Below are positions 9,419 to 19,221 of a DNA stretch of 64,000 nt, piece by piece. Made by a program: the position numbers and the translations under genes. The DNA is from Schizochytrium sp. TIO01. Lineage: Eukaryota > Sar > Bigyra > Thraustochytrida > Thraustochytriidae. The stretch covers positions 637,501 through 701,500 of the forward strand of contig SMSO01000034.1 in assembly GCA_004764695.1 (NCBI GenBank), in the 5' to 3' direction. The notes beneath the pieces were generated by a model. It ran no database searches, was not told the DNA's origin, and saw only the letters and a list, made by a program, of their open reading frames with translations. The first letter of the stretch is position 1. The number at the start of each line of letters is the position of its first letter.

Positions 9419-11065
9419 TCACTGTGTTAGTGCATGTTCGCTGTCAGTTCTATTACTACCATCCTTCTTATGACTGGCGCTATTGCTACTTCGGCTACTT
9501 AGATGAGCTTGCACGGACGACTGAATCTCAGCTCGCGTCAAAGGACGATCCATAATGACAGACGCATCCTGGCCTAAAAGTATTTGCTCCTCCAAGTGCT
9601 CCTGAGCAGCATCCAGATTCTCAACTCTAGCGGTCGCAGAAGAATGCTTAGATCTACCGCTACCGGTAGCAGGTAATGTTGTATTCACTGAAGATTCGCC
9701 ATTTTCATTTTGAGTCATCATCATTGGCAATAGTGAGTTTTCAACTACGGTCCCTGCCTCCGGGTCAAGGGAATATAATTGCATGATCTCTGTAGCTCTC
9801 TGCTCGATCACTCCAAGATATTGCATAACATTTGCATCAGTCACTCCCTCTGTACCAAGAACCTCCTGTAAGTCAGAACTTGAATCAGCCCCTAGACGTT
9901 CGCAAATTGTTTGAATACCCAATTTTAGATGTTGAAGAATTTTTTGAGCGTTATTCTGACGCTGCTCGTACTGGTCAGCCTTTTGATTCGTTTTCTGAAG
10001 ACGCTCATCAAGTTCTTGCAAGATACGTTTTCGTTGGTTTTCTGAGTTTGCACCTTGGCCTCGATACTTTTCAACCTCGCTCTCAACGTTACCAACTTTG
10101 TGTTCAAGCTCCTCAATTTGTTTATTCAAATCATTGATCTGAGAAAAAAGCTCGAAATTTTTTTCTTCGCCATCCACGAAACGTTGCACTAGCTCGTCGG
10201 TGTCAGAGATCCCAGTCTCTTCTTGGATCTTGTTAAACATTTCCTCATAGTTTTGTGCCTTCTCTTGAGAGATCTGCATCTGAGCTTTGTCTTTACCCAA
10301 CGACCAAACGCCTTGTACAACTTGGCGCTTGAGTGCCTTGCTATCAGCAGTTTTGTCAGTGCCTTCTTCAGATGGAAGCTGATTCAAGTCTTTTGCACGC
10401 TTATCGTGCTCAATAAGCTCCCCAAGTCGCTTCCACTCGGCCTGAAATGCCTCTTCTTCTTTGTCGGCCTGAGCCTTCAGCTTTGCTATTTCCTGTTTCA
10501 CTTCATCCCGCTCATGGTACGCCTTGTTGCATGCTTGCACAAGACGAGCCATCTCCTTCTTCTCAAAATACATTTCCTTCTCAAGTTTGCGATAAATTCC
10601 ATCAAAAATGATCCGCTCACGACGCAAGTCATCAATTTTATCCTTGAGGAGTTTATTTTTGCCCAGAATCTCGTTGTAACGCACTGTAGCTTTGTCAAGA
10701 CGATTCTCCAGTACTCGAATTTGCTTGGCTAAAACTTGGTTATTCTGCTTTGAGACATTGACGCCACCCATTTTCTTCCGTTGTGCATTAACTTTGCTCT
10801 GAACAACAGAAATTTGCTTTTCCAGCTCTGCAATCCTTCGTCTCTCCAGCTCAATCTTGCGGGTGTATGCATCGCCTTGATCTTGAAGTCTGCGGATTTC
10901 TGCTGATGCCGCTGAGTTGTTTACCATATTATCTTGCTTCGACTCAAGAGCAAGCTCCTGAACAAGCTTTTGGTTATCGCGAGTAAGGCGCTCAATCGCT
11001 TTCTGATGCCGCTCAGAGTCGGCACGGGCAGTAGCACCCGCAATGGAAATTTTGCGCTCCATCAT
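9419..11065 (-). CDS. outer dynein arm docking complex protein, ODAD1/CCDC114 (ODA1/DC2) family
   Basis: Coiled-coil protein that links outer dynein arms to the doublet microtubules of motile flagella, 548 residues. Recognised from family signatures rather than catalysis: KKMGGVNVSKQNN at 98-109, QIRVLENRLDKA at 115-126, LRRERIIFDGIYRKLEKEM near 147-165, and NKAYHERDEV at 180-189 followed by an acidic/basic heptad region. Coiled coil dominates residues 10-395; the last 120 are Ser/Asn-rich and probably flexible. The start is the first ATG of an ATG-ATG pair; upstream the frame stays open without an ATG. A GAG|GTAAGC...CTTTGCAG pair just upstream (intron about 83 bp) could be a 5'-UTR intron. 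Divergent from the carboxypeptidase gene, another microtubule-related function. It indicates a flagellated life stage. CCDC63-type paralogues cannot be excluded. Confidence 0.9.
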   Translation of the reverse strand: MMERKISIAGATARADSERHQKAIERLTRDNQKLVQELALESKQDNMVNNSAASAEIRRLQDQGDAYTRKIELERRRIAELEKQISVVQSKVNAQRKKMGGVNVSKQNNQVLAKQIRVLENRLDKATVRYNEILGKNKLLKDKIDDLRRERIIFDGIYRKLEKEMYFEKKEMARLVQACNKAYHERDEVKQEIAKLKAQADKEEEAFQAEWKRLGELIEHDKRAKDLNQLPSEEGTDKTADSKALKRQVVQGVWSLGKDKAQMQISQEKAQNYEEMFNKIQEETGISDTDELVQRFVDGEEKNFELFSQINDLNKQIEELEHKVGNVESEVEKYRGQGANSENQRKRILQELDERLQKTNQKADQYEQRQNNAQKILQHLKLGIQTICERLGADSSSDLQEVLGTEGVTDANVMQYLGVIEQRATEIMQLYSLDPEAGTVVENSLLPMMMTQNENGESSVNTTLPATGSGRSKHSSATARVENLDAAQEHLEEQILLGQDASVIMDRPLTRAEIQSSVQAHLSSRSSNSASHKKDGSNRTDSEHALTQ

Positions 11066-12018
11066 TCTGCAAAGGTCTGATTCTCCAAAGAGCAAGGTCG
11101 CCTTTCCCTTGCCGCGAATAAGTTTTACTCCGCAAGACTGTACGCTTACCTCACCTTAACTTTGTTCTTGCAATCCTCCCCAAGCAAGAAAACCCTGTTC
11201 CACAGTGAATCCAAATCAGAAATTGCAACCCTCACTCTCAAGCTTTATATGCTTTGGTTTAATGACGAAGAGTCCGCCCCAATCTACAACGCGCCTGCTG
11301 GCTGATCTCCACCTCCGAAAGCAGAGATTCTAATTGGCTCATGCGAGCGCTTGGAGGCACTTTAAGTTATCAAGAGATCGAATGCTGAGAGTCGTATTCT
11401 TTGACTCGATAATATGATTACTTATGTTGGCTACTTCTAAGATGATGATCTGAGTTATTCTAAATAGGTGTGTACTTAAGGGCCTAACGGATCTCAGAGG
11501 TTTATCAATCCCAACTGTAAATGAGACACAAAGTCCTGGAATATCGAGGCGGTGGCTTCTCCTCCAACCGACGAAGAACCTATTTAATTCATGCTGCAAA
11601 GGCATGGGGGGTGGGTGGGGTATAGAGAGCAAGAAGGACCTGCCATTCTAATTGAAAAGATCGCGTTTTATATTCTTTATATATATATATTTATTGTGAG
11701 TTATATATTTTCTTCTTGCCAAGAACCTCAGAGGTGAAAGTGAGGGACAGTTGTTGTAAAAACTGGAGATTGTTTCTGAATTACTAAGCCTAGTCTGCAG
11801 AAACACTAGTCTTAACATGTATGGTACTATTAGCGTCTAGGCGAAATCATTTCCATTACAATCTTAATTATGACGACGTAACCATCGTGGTCTTTTACCA
11901 AAGAAGATTAACCACAGCGCTTACTGGACCTGTGCACTGACGATAGTAAATTTCTATTGCAAAGAACCAACCGTTCTGAGCACCTTCTTGTCTGCAGGTG
12001 CTTCAGGCGTGCAGGAGT
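11066..12018. promoter_or_regulatory. shared divergent promoter region of the two microtubule genes
   Basis: A 953-bp spacer separates the start codons of the ODAD1-like and carboxypeptidase genes, which point away from each other. A minus-strand TATA-like word (GCATATAAAGC) lies at 11242-11252, about 180 bp upstream of the ODAD1-like ATG. A TATATATATA run is at about 11679-11689. No tetranucleotide microsatellite is present. Shared regulation is inferred from geometry and related functions; no RFX X-box was recognised by eye. Confidence 0.45.
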
Positions 12019-14880
12019 ATGGCAACAGCCGCGGCGGTTGCGGCAGCGCCTCAGCGAATCGTTTCAAACAATGCACGCTTGGCCCATGAGGCTGTAACGG
12101 GTCTGATTGTCACAGATCCTCAGGATGTTCTCCATGCGCTACGAAAGCTTCGCCAAACTCTTGATGCAGCACCAAAGGCAACTTTCGCTGATCTATTCAT
12201 TAAACGTGGTGGTATGGAGCAGCTTGCTCGAATTCTTGCCTCCTTTGTGACGATACCAAACCTTCGAGATATTGTGGAAGAAGCACTGGTATGCTTACAC
12301 GGTTTTCTGAGCGCAACTCGACGAGCTGCGAGAGCAGCTATCAATGCAGAGTGTGATACCCGGTTTATGTTCGTGACATTAAAGTCATGCGCTAAACATC
12401 CAGCTATAGTTCAACTGTGTTGCATGAACTTACGTATTCTAGTAGATCATGACGTTAGTCTACAATCTTCCGTGAAAGCTTGTCAAGGAGTTGACATTCT
12501 TGTGCAAGTAGCACTACGCCATTTAAGGAGAACACGAACTTCTGGTGTAGTCCTCGAAACGTTACAACGAGTGTGTAAGTCTACGTATGCTTTGGAAAGC
12601 TTCTCAAGGGCTTCGGGTGTGTCAGAGCTGTTATCAAGTTTCCCAAAGGCTCTTGATGCTAGAGTAGTCACCGAACCTCTTCTTACTATTTGTGCCAATG
12701 CAAGCAACCGGGGGGCAAAGACTTGCGCCTCGCTTGTAAGAGCTGGAGTGGTGAATTTTGCAATTGACAGACTCATGGAATCTAGCGATTTTGAGAATAA
12801 TGCATCCAATGCTTTGACTATATTGCATCGCATTGATCTTTCTAGTGCCGCGTATGCATCGTTGTCAAGTCGGGCCTTCGATAAATTATATCCACTTTTG
12901 GGGTTGTATCTTGGCCGCGATACATTATTGCAAAGACTTTGTATCATACTATGGAAACTACATTCTTCTTCTCAACAATGGGATATGAGTCAGCTTATGC
13001 CAATATCTCTCGAAGCCGAGCAACTCAAGCAAACCGTTAGTCGCTGGATGGCTGCAACTCATAGTACAGATACACAGCTCCCAACCACTGAGGCTTATCG
13101 GAGCTATCTTTTTGATCATGGGAAACTTGATACACACCACGCAATCCTCCAAGCCTCTTCTAGCAAACCATCCCTTGACTGTGTTCTTGCTCTTGCTGAT
13201 GCTCTTCACATAATCACGAAAACAAGAGGCACTTCTTCAACCTCTAGAGACGTCTCTGTACTTTATGATTGGCAAGAAACCAGACCAACACAGCAAGACG
13301 ATTTTTCTGGATTAAGCTTTTGTTGTGACTTTGAAAGTGGAAATCTGGCTAGGGTAGAAGCTTTAAGTTCATCCTGGTATTCGTTTTGGTTACGAGCTGA
13401 TAGTAACAGTTATGGGCAGCTGCAGTGGTTTTATTTTTCAATGCGAGGACTTCGTCCAGGGACAACGTTAAATTTCATCTTTAACAATCTAGAAAAGACT
13501 GATTCAATGTTTAATTTGGGGATGAGGCCTTTACTATTTAGCCCTCAAGCTGCAGATCGACACGGGGCAGGCTGGAGGCGAACGGGTTCTAAGGTATCAT
13601 ATTTTGAAAATCCGTTTACTAAACCAACATGTACTACGAACAACAGCGATCAAGGAAGTACAAGCAAAACAATGCCGTGCTACACGTTCCATGTCGAGTT
13701 CACTGTTCCGGATATCTTCCGGGAGTCAGATACAATTTATATGGCTTATTGCTTTCCCTACACATATAGCAATCTTCTGACTGATCTGGAGGATATCTCG
13801 CGACGGACGTGTGTGGAGCAGTCAAGCCTTTGCCAAACTCTCGGTGGTCTCGACTGCCCATTGTTAACCATTACTGATCCCGAAGTAGATACTTCAAGTA
13901 TCCCTGACAAGTCTCCAGAAAATGAAGTCATTGATGATCTAGAAAAACCTGACCAGCAAGAAGTATCTTCTTTTCAAGACTATCAATGTTCAAGCATACC
14001 ATTGAATGAAAGACAATATATATTCCTCAGCGCTCGGGTGCACCCTGGAGAAACAAATTCAAGCTTTATGATGCGCGGTGCCCTGAACTTCCTTTCTAGC
14101 AATGACCCCCAAGCCAAGGCACTGCGAAGTCGATACATCTTTAAAATAGTTCCCATGCTTAATCCTGATGGCGTAGTTGCAGGAAACCACCGCTGCAATC
14201 TCGCCGGTCTTGATCTAAACCGGCAGTGGTGCGCGCCTCGGGAATCTACTGCTCCAACGATTTATCACCTTCAGAAGATGATGAAATCGTGTGCTTCACC
14301 TCAAAAAATCGCTTTATATCTTGACATGCATGGCCACAGTCGCAAAGCAGGTATATTTCTCTACGGCTGTGAAGATAAAAAAACATTTGGAGCTCCTGAA
14401 CGGATTTACCCTTACCTAGTAGATGCTACAGCATCCAATGAACACTTTTTCCTTCAGAATTGTAACTTCAAGGTACAAAAGTCGAAAGCTAATTGTGCAC
14501 GTGTTGTGGTTTGGAGGGATTTCCGCGTGGTTAATAGTTTTACATTGGAAGCTTCAATGTCTGGAAATAATGAGCGACACTTTGTGGTCTCAGACCTAGA
14601 AACAATGGGTCGGGATTCAATGGCTGCTCTGTGGCACTTGATTGATCCCGAGCAAAGTGAAGTGCAACGAGTTAATGCTTGTCTACGACTAGAATTTCCA
14701 AAAAATTTCCTGACAGAGCCTGAAACTATTGAAGACGACGATGAAGAGGTCAGAGCTCAAACAGAGAAGCCTTGTCGCCCACGAACTGCGCGCCCGCGCA
14801 TTACCAAGGCCACAAAATCTGGCGCTCGCAAACTAGGTCGAAAGAGGCCTTCACGGAGGCCCTCCGTACTAAAATCGTAA
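12019..14880 (+). CDS. cytosolic carboxypeptidase, CCP1/AGTPBP1-like (M14 family, tubulin deglutamylase type)
   Basis: Zinc carboxypeptidase of the Nna1/CCP subfamily, whose characterised members trim glutamates from tubulin and other proteins; 953 residues. The N-terminal 330 residues are helical and resemble the armadillo-like region of CCP1. A beta-sandwich N-domain follows (from roughly 430, including WYSFWLRAD). The catalytic domain starts near 665: His675 and Glu678 (HPGETNSS) bind zinc with His771 (DMHGHS), and the catalytic Glu is 844 (TLEASMSGN). NPDGVVAGNHRCN and GLDLNRQW are subfamily hallmarks. The C-terminal 60 residues go from acidic to strongly Arg/Lys-rich, which could bind microtubules or act as a nuclear signal. 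The ATG at 12019 is chosen; the frame opens 21 bases earlier only from a GTG. It lies beside a dynein-docking gene, which fits a flagellar role. Confidence 0.95.
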   Translation: MATAAAVAAAPQRIVSNNARLAHEAVTGLIVTDPQDVLHALRKLRQTLDAAPKATFADLFIKRGGMEQLARILASFVTIPNLRDIVEEALVCLHGFLSATRRAARAAINAECDTRFMFVTLKSCAKHPAIVQLCCMNLRILVDHDVSLQSSVKACQGVDILVQVALRHLRRTRTSGVVLETLQRVCKSTYALESFSRASGVSELLSSFPKALDARVVTEPLLTICANASNRGAKTCASLVRAGVVNFAIDRLMESSDFENNASNALTILHRIDLSSAAYASLSSRAFDKLYPLLGLYLGRDTLLQRLCIILWKLHSSSQQWDMSQLMPISLEAEQLKQTVSRWMAATHSTDTQLPTTEAYRSYLFDHGKLDTHHAILQASSSKPSLDCVLALADALHIITKTRGTSSTSRDVSVLYDWQETRPTQQDDFSGLSFCCDFESGNLARVEALSSSWYSFWLRADSNSYGQLQWFYFSMRGLRPGTTLNFIFNNLEKTDSMFNLGMRPLLFSPQAADRHGAGWRRTGSKVSYFENPFTKPTCTTNNSDQGSTSKTMPCYTFHVEFTVPDIFRESDTIYMAYCFPYTYSNLLTDLEDISRRTCVEQSSLCQTLGGLDCPLLTITDPEVDTSSIPDKSPENEVIDDLEKPDQQEVSSFQDYQCSSIPLNERQYIFLSARVHPGETNSSFMMRGALNFLSSNDPQAKALRSRYIFKIVPMLNPDGVVAGNHRCNLAGLDLNRQWCAPRESTAPTIYHLQKMMKSCASPQKIALYLDMHGHSRKAGIFLYGCEDKKTFGAPERIYPYLVDATASNEHFFLQNCNFKVQKSKANCARVVVWRDFRVVNSFTLEASMSGNNERHFVVSDLETMGRDSMAALWHLIDPEQSEVQRVNACLRLEFPKNFLTEPETIEDDDEEVRAQTEKPCRPRTARPRITKATKSGARKLGRKRPSRRPSVLKS

Positions 14881-14983
14881 ATCAACGAGTCAAACAGAAT
14901 ATTCTTGATTCTGCTTCGCAGATAAATGGTCGGGCAAATTTTACAAAAGAAAAAAGAATATAAGTATTTAAAGAAAAATATAA

Positions 14984-16516
14984 TTAAGGTTTACCTTGAT
15001 GAGTTTGAAAATTGTCCACAAGCCGATGAATCAGTTTAGAAGTGATGTTCAATTTACTCTCGTTGAGATCGCGGCTTAACGCTGCTGTCACTGGGTGTAA
15101 TGCAATCCTTGCGTCAACAATTTCAGCAATTCGTGATGTTTTGTATAAATCAGCGCTTTTTTGAGCTTCAGTATCAGCGTTGGCCAGAGCTTGGTCGCCT
15201 CTACGTATTCGTTCAAAAGTAGCTTCAAGGGTATCTTGTTCCATCTTGTCAACGAGGTGAACAAGGTCTGCAGCTTCCTCTGGGTCAACTTCGTCATCTT
15301 CATCTTCTGAACTACTGGAATACGAGTTAGCTGAATTGGCAATATTGTCTTCCAATCTCTTTGATCCTGAAAATCCAAATTTCACAGTTCCGTCATTTAG
15401 ATCAATTCGAAATAGCCTAGACGACGTCAGATCGGCAGCTGCTTTGGCAGTTCCTCCAGCTTCACCATTCATATCGGTTTCTCCTCCAGGTAAAAACTGC
15501 TCCGAAGTAATAGCTCTGGCCCCACCCGAGCGAACGACATGCTCAAAGCGTTGAAGCTTCTTTCTGACCTCGGGATCATCGGGTACACGGAAAGCAGTCC
15601 ATGGTTGAGAAGCATGGTAAGTCTCTGTTTTTTTTTCAGGATAACATTGAAGAATACGTGTTGGAGGACGAAAATCTGGATCATACCCAGGGGGGTAACG
15701 ACTTGCATCCGCAGTAAACCAGAGAGCACTAACTCTGACACCCATAGTATTGTGCAAAATGCGTAGATGAGCTGATTTCTCAACAAATAATTTGCTACTG
15801 AGAGCATGAGGATACCTTTGCCAATGCCACTCCCTCTGTTCACAAATGCTATTTTTCAGCCTCCACTGCTCAGAGTGCCATTTGTTGTTTATTTTTACCT
15901 GTAGAAGACTCACACCCTCACGAAAATCTGGTAATGATACACGGATCCATAGATAATGCAGAGTTTTATGTGATGGGACCTCTGACAGAACCAATCCATA
16001 GGAGCTTGACGCACTGGTGTCATGAAGGTGTTTTAGGCCACCAATGCTTACGGATGTAGTAGACACTGTCACAAACTGCTGATCCCAATCATGAAACCTT
16101 TGTTGTACAGGAAGAGTATCATCGTCCGCGTTATTTTCGTCTTCTTCTGCATCATTTGCTGCATCTGGCTTCGTTGTATTTTGGACACTCTCAAAGGCTG
16201 AGTCAATCCAATCTCTGCCTTTGACCTTTCGTTCAGCAAGACTCAGGGGCGCGACGACATCACGTGCATACACAGCCATGTGGACTACATTTGGAATCAT
16301 ATCCCATGGTTCGTAATATGCAGACTCGGTGCTTGACGTACTTGATGAATCCGAAAAGCTCGAGTCATCGTCAGCATCTGGATCATTATCACTGCTGCTC
16401 TCACTATCATTCCTCAATATTTTGTTCTGGCGAGCACCCCGTTCTTCTTGTGCACGTCCCAGGCCAGTTGCTTCTTTATAGCTTTGGTCGTCATCGTTTG
16501 TGTCAGAGTCGCTCAT
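14984..16516 (-). CDS. unrecognised acidic, Ser-rich protein with a central beta-rich domain
   Basis: I do not recognise this 510-residue protein. It is probably a real gene: the frame is long, sits between two well-supported genes, and shows a clear globular core. Residues 1-65 are Asp/Ser/Glu-rich and disordered. Residues 72-115 contain hydrophobic strands (VVHMAVYARDVVAPLSL). Residues about 145-290 read as a beta-sandwich, with regular alternation and many Trp/Tyr (LHYLWIRVSLPDF, EQREWHWQRYP, VSALWFTADASRYPPGYDP). A second acidic patch with SSSSEDEDDEVDPEE lies near 405-420, followed by a helical tail. No signal peptide or membrane segment is seen. The ATG chosen begins MSDSDTNDD; upstream the frame is open only to a GTG, and an AG (AAACCACAG) directly before the start could be a 5'-UTR splice acceptor. 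It converges on the carboxypeptidase gene with a 103-bp gap. Confidence 0.72.
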   Translation of the reverse strand: MSDSDTNDDDQSYKEATGLGRAQEERGARQNKILRNDSESSSDNDPDADDDSSFSDSSSTSSTESAYYEPWDMIPNVVHMAVYARDVVAPLSLAERKVKGRDWIDSAFESVQNTTKPDAANDAEEDENNADDDTLPVQQRFHDWDQQFVTVSTTSVSIGGLKHLHDTSASSSYGLVLSEVPSHKTLHYLWIRVSLPDFREGVSLLQVKINNKWHSEQWRLKNSICEQREWHWQRYPHALSSKLFVEKSAHLRILHNTMGVRVSALWFTADASRYPPGYDPDFRPPTRILQCYPEKKTETYHASQPWTAFRVPDDPEVRKKLQRFEHVVRSGGARAITSEQFLPGGETDMNGEAGGTAKAAADLTSSRLFRIDLNDGTVKFGFSGSKRLEDNIANSANSYSSSSEDEDDEVDPEEAADLVHLVDKMEQDTLEATFERIRRGDQALANADTEAQKSADLYKTSRIAEIVDARIALHPVTAALSRDLNESKLNITSKLIHRLVDNFQTHQGKP

Positions 16517-17323
16517 CTCTGTGGTTTGAAACAAAGAGTTCGCCTTCTTCACTAACAACGGCTTCACAGCTAGCTGAGACCCACGTGGCCGTGGACAATT
16601 CCTTGTCACCTGTATAGTCCGTGTTGCTTGAATTATTGCAATATCTATGCTAGCAGGCACCAGCACGGAATTGAGCAAAGATGCTTTATATGGGAACAGA
16701 AACCCGTTAGTAAAGGTGTGCACTAAATATGAGTCGAATGCGACCTCTACTGTCTCACTCCCATTCTTTTGTTGTATAAGCAGAAAAATTTATTGGGTTT
16801 CTCCGATGAAGTGGTTCAAACTTTAATATGAAACATTATTGTCCACGTGAGAGTTCTATCATAGGTTTGTTGTTTTGTTCTGTTTTTTTCTTCTTTTTCA
16901 TTTTTTCTGTAGAATCTAATTATAAAAATTAGTTAGAACAATTTTATTTTTTTCCAAAATCTTTAAAGTCAAGCAGGAATGTGCACGGGAACAAAGTCCA
17001 GGCTGATAGCCATCGAAAATATTGAGCGCAAAAGACCACGACAATTTACTTTTTTAGCAAGGTAAGTAGAAACCAAAACAAAAGACGAACAAATCTATAG
17101 GGCAAGATGCGTAAAAAAGACAATGCAGGTTGACGTGTTAATGGATGCGATGGAAAACATGACGAGCGCATGGGACAGGGCACCTTCATTTGCTATCAGC
17201 ATTTCAAATATATCGTAACAACCTTTAAAGTTGAGCTGAAGATGTTTCTAGAGATGAAGTAGCAAGAACGAGAAGTAGGATACCAGGAATGTGAGAGAGG
17301 GGTACTAGGAATGAAACAGAAAG
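16517..17323. other. intergenic region, no gene seen
   Basis: Spacer between the 5' end of the unrecognised acidic protein gene and the 3' end of the histidine phosphatase gene, both on the minus strand. It is AT-rich with T-rich stretches near 16870-16960. It should contain the promoter of the former gene and the terminator of the latter; no specific site was recognised. Confidence 0.55.
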
Positions 17324-18133
17324 CTAACGTGAAGACGAGACAGCAGGACCAACAAGCAAGAATTGCCAACGGGAAAGTGGCGTACGTTCAAGCTTGGAGA
17401 CGGAACCTGTCTGCAGGTGATCACCGTAACGGTGAAGAGCAGGCGGGTACTCACCCTGGAACCCAGTTCGTGAAATTTGTAAGACATCACCATGAGCCAC
17501 AATCACAATAATTTTGCCCTTGAATTCCCGATCTAGTGCAACAATCTTGCCAGCTGCGCGTTTAAGAACTGATGCAATCGACTCAGCACCAAACTGTTCG
17601 TGCAAGATAGAGTGTTCGTCAAAGTTCCACACATCTTTGTACTTTTCGTCTGATTGGCCGTCAAGTGATCCAAAGAATCGCTCACGGAACTCGATACAGG
17701 TCTGGACTTCTGAAGCAGGAACTCCAAGCTCCTCTGCCACAATAGCTGCTGTTCTACGTGTACGTGTGAAGTCAGAGCATCGAACGATAACATTCTCAGG
17801 GATTTTGTCTTCAGGAATGCCCTTTTCCGCGCAATATGCCTTGAGGCGATTTCCTGCACGTCTAGCTTGTTCCTCACCCCGAGGTGTTAGCGTGTGTTTC
17901 TTTGTTCCTACATCTGGATGACTACTGATAATTCCTGCTACGTTCGCTTCACTTTGCCCGTGACGCACCAAGAAGATCTCATTCTGAAATGGTGCCCCAT
18001 TTCTGAAGCTTGCAGCAAGGTCATACCCAAGCAACGCACAGCGCTGACGATATCTTCTAAGGAACACTAGCAATGCTGTGGCAGTCACTGCGAAGGCAGC
18101 TGCTGCAGTGCTAGACGCGTGTGAGGATGGCAT
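17324..18133 (-). CDS. histidine phosphatase / phosphoglycerate-mutase-like protein with N-terminal anchor
   Basis: Member of the histidine phosphatase superfamily (2H-phosphatase), 269 residues. The nucleophile is His58 in LVRHGQSEAN, the second catalytic His is 214 (VAHGDVLQI), with supporting acidic residues in EFRERFFG (148-155). A hydrophobic segment at 9-25 followed by RRYRQR suggests a signal anchor or targeting peptide, so the enzyme may face a membrane compartment instead of glycolysis. The start is the ATG of MPSSHASS; the frame is open 30 bases upstream only from a GTG. HRYGDHLQTG near 234-243 matches the conserved HR-x-HL-x-T element that follows the second His in relatives. This argues against the 44-bp intron-like GTGAGT...CTGCAG stretch that overlaps it. 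The last 20 residues are not conserved. Substrate unknown. Confidence 0.91.
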   Translation of the reverse strand: MPSSHASSTAAAAFAVTATALLVFLRRYRQRCALLGYDLAASFRNGAPFQNEIFLVRHGQSEANVAGIISSHPDVGTKKHTLTPRGEEQARRAGNRLKAYCAEKGIPEDKIPENVIVRCSDFTRTRRTAAIVAEELGVPASEVQTCIEFRERFFGSLDGQSDEKYKDVWNFDEHSILHEQFGAESIASVLKRAAGKIVALDREFKGKIIVIVAHGDVLQISRTGFQGEYPPALHRYGDHLQTGSVSKLERTPLSRWQFLLVGPAVSSSR

Positions 18134-19221
18134 CGTACAGCTTTTATACAGCGTTGGTCTCACTCAGGCCTCAAGTCGTATATTGACAAATTGACTCCTT
18201 CTTCGCCTTTGCGAGAAAAAGGTTCTTGGGTAAAACGAGGACTCGTCACTGAAGAAACCCGCCCACAAATCCGTCTCTGGCAAAGGTTGCGCCCGCGTTC
18301 GATAGGAGATATACTCTTGTTTTAGGTTGCTTAGTGGACTTAATCCCTTTTCGTGTCGATGCGCATCAGTAACTTGCTCGCTCAAGGACGCAGCGCAATC
18401 GGTTCGCAGGTGAAAATGGTTCGAGAGAGGATAAATGGTATTTGATCGAAGTACTATCGCTCTGCTTCAAGCTTTTCCTGATAAAACTATCTTTAATTTA
18501 TGTCCCTTTTCTCTTAACGCCGTATCTTGGCCAAGCTGAGTTAACTTTATCAACCAACATTCAGGACCTCCAAGCGTCTGCGCAGCTTGCTAGCTTTAAT
18601 GACAGTGTTCTCTTTACTTGAAGTAGACTCAAGCTGAGGTGGTCCCTGAGTATCTCATCATTTCTTCGACTTGATTCTTTTCGTTTCTCAAACATAGCAG
18701 CTTCAAACACGACTAACTACAGCGAAATTATGGGCAACCTTATCATGAGACAGAGACACCTACCCAACCTACTATAGCACTAACAGTCGTATGAAACACT
18801 ATACTGCTACTACGTACTGCCTAGTTCTTGGTTTCTCAATTGTTCCTCGTCTCCACATTCTGAAGACAATGTACTAGCACAAAGGTCACTTACACGATGC
18901 AAACTATATAAAGACACTTCGCATTGTTTGCTTTTGGCTCACGAATGGTCATCAACCAACAATGATAAGCAGAACAAGGTTGCTGATCTCCGTAAATCTG
19001 TGAGTCTTTTTTATCCCACCACGAAGTTTTAATTAAACCTCTAGAGATATAAATAAACAGAACTAAGTAGCGAGCTCCCTAGTTCTCACTCACGACGGTC
19101 TAAGTATCATAAAGTTATCCCTCCATAACAACCGATTCTATCCTTAAGGCTGAGGAGCAGAACCGGAATACCAAAATAGGCTGGGCTTCTCTGATCACGA
19201 CGCTCGAGTTAACCCGCTGCG
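18134..19221. other. divergent intergenic region, no gene seen
   Basis: A 1.1-kb spacer between the start codons of the histidine phosphatase (minus) and the NIPA transporter (plus). It is AT-rich with no microsatellites. Promoters for both genes must lie here, but no element stands out. Frames within it are short or lack an ATG. Confidence 0.55.

Noticed and set aside
17411-17454. 44-bp intron-like stretch (GTGAGT...CTGCAG, minus strand) inside the histidine phosphatase gene
   Set aside because: Splicing it out brings a stop almost at once, whereas reading through keeps the conserved HR-x-HL-x-TG element.
18960-19150. Words recalling large-subunit rRNA (CACGACGGTCTAA)
   Set aside because: The match is only about a dozen bases and neighbouring rRNA core sequence is absent.
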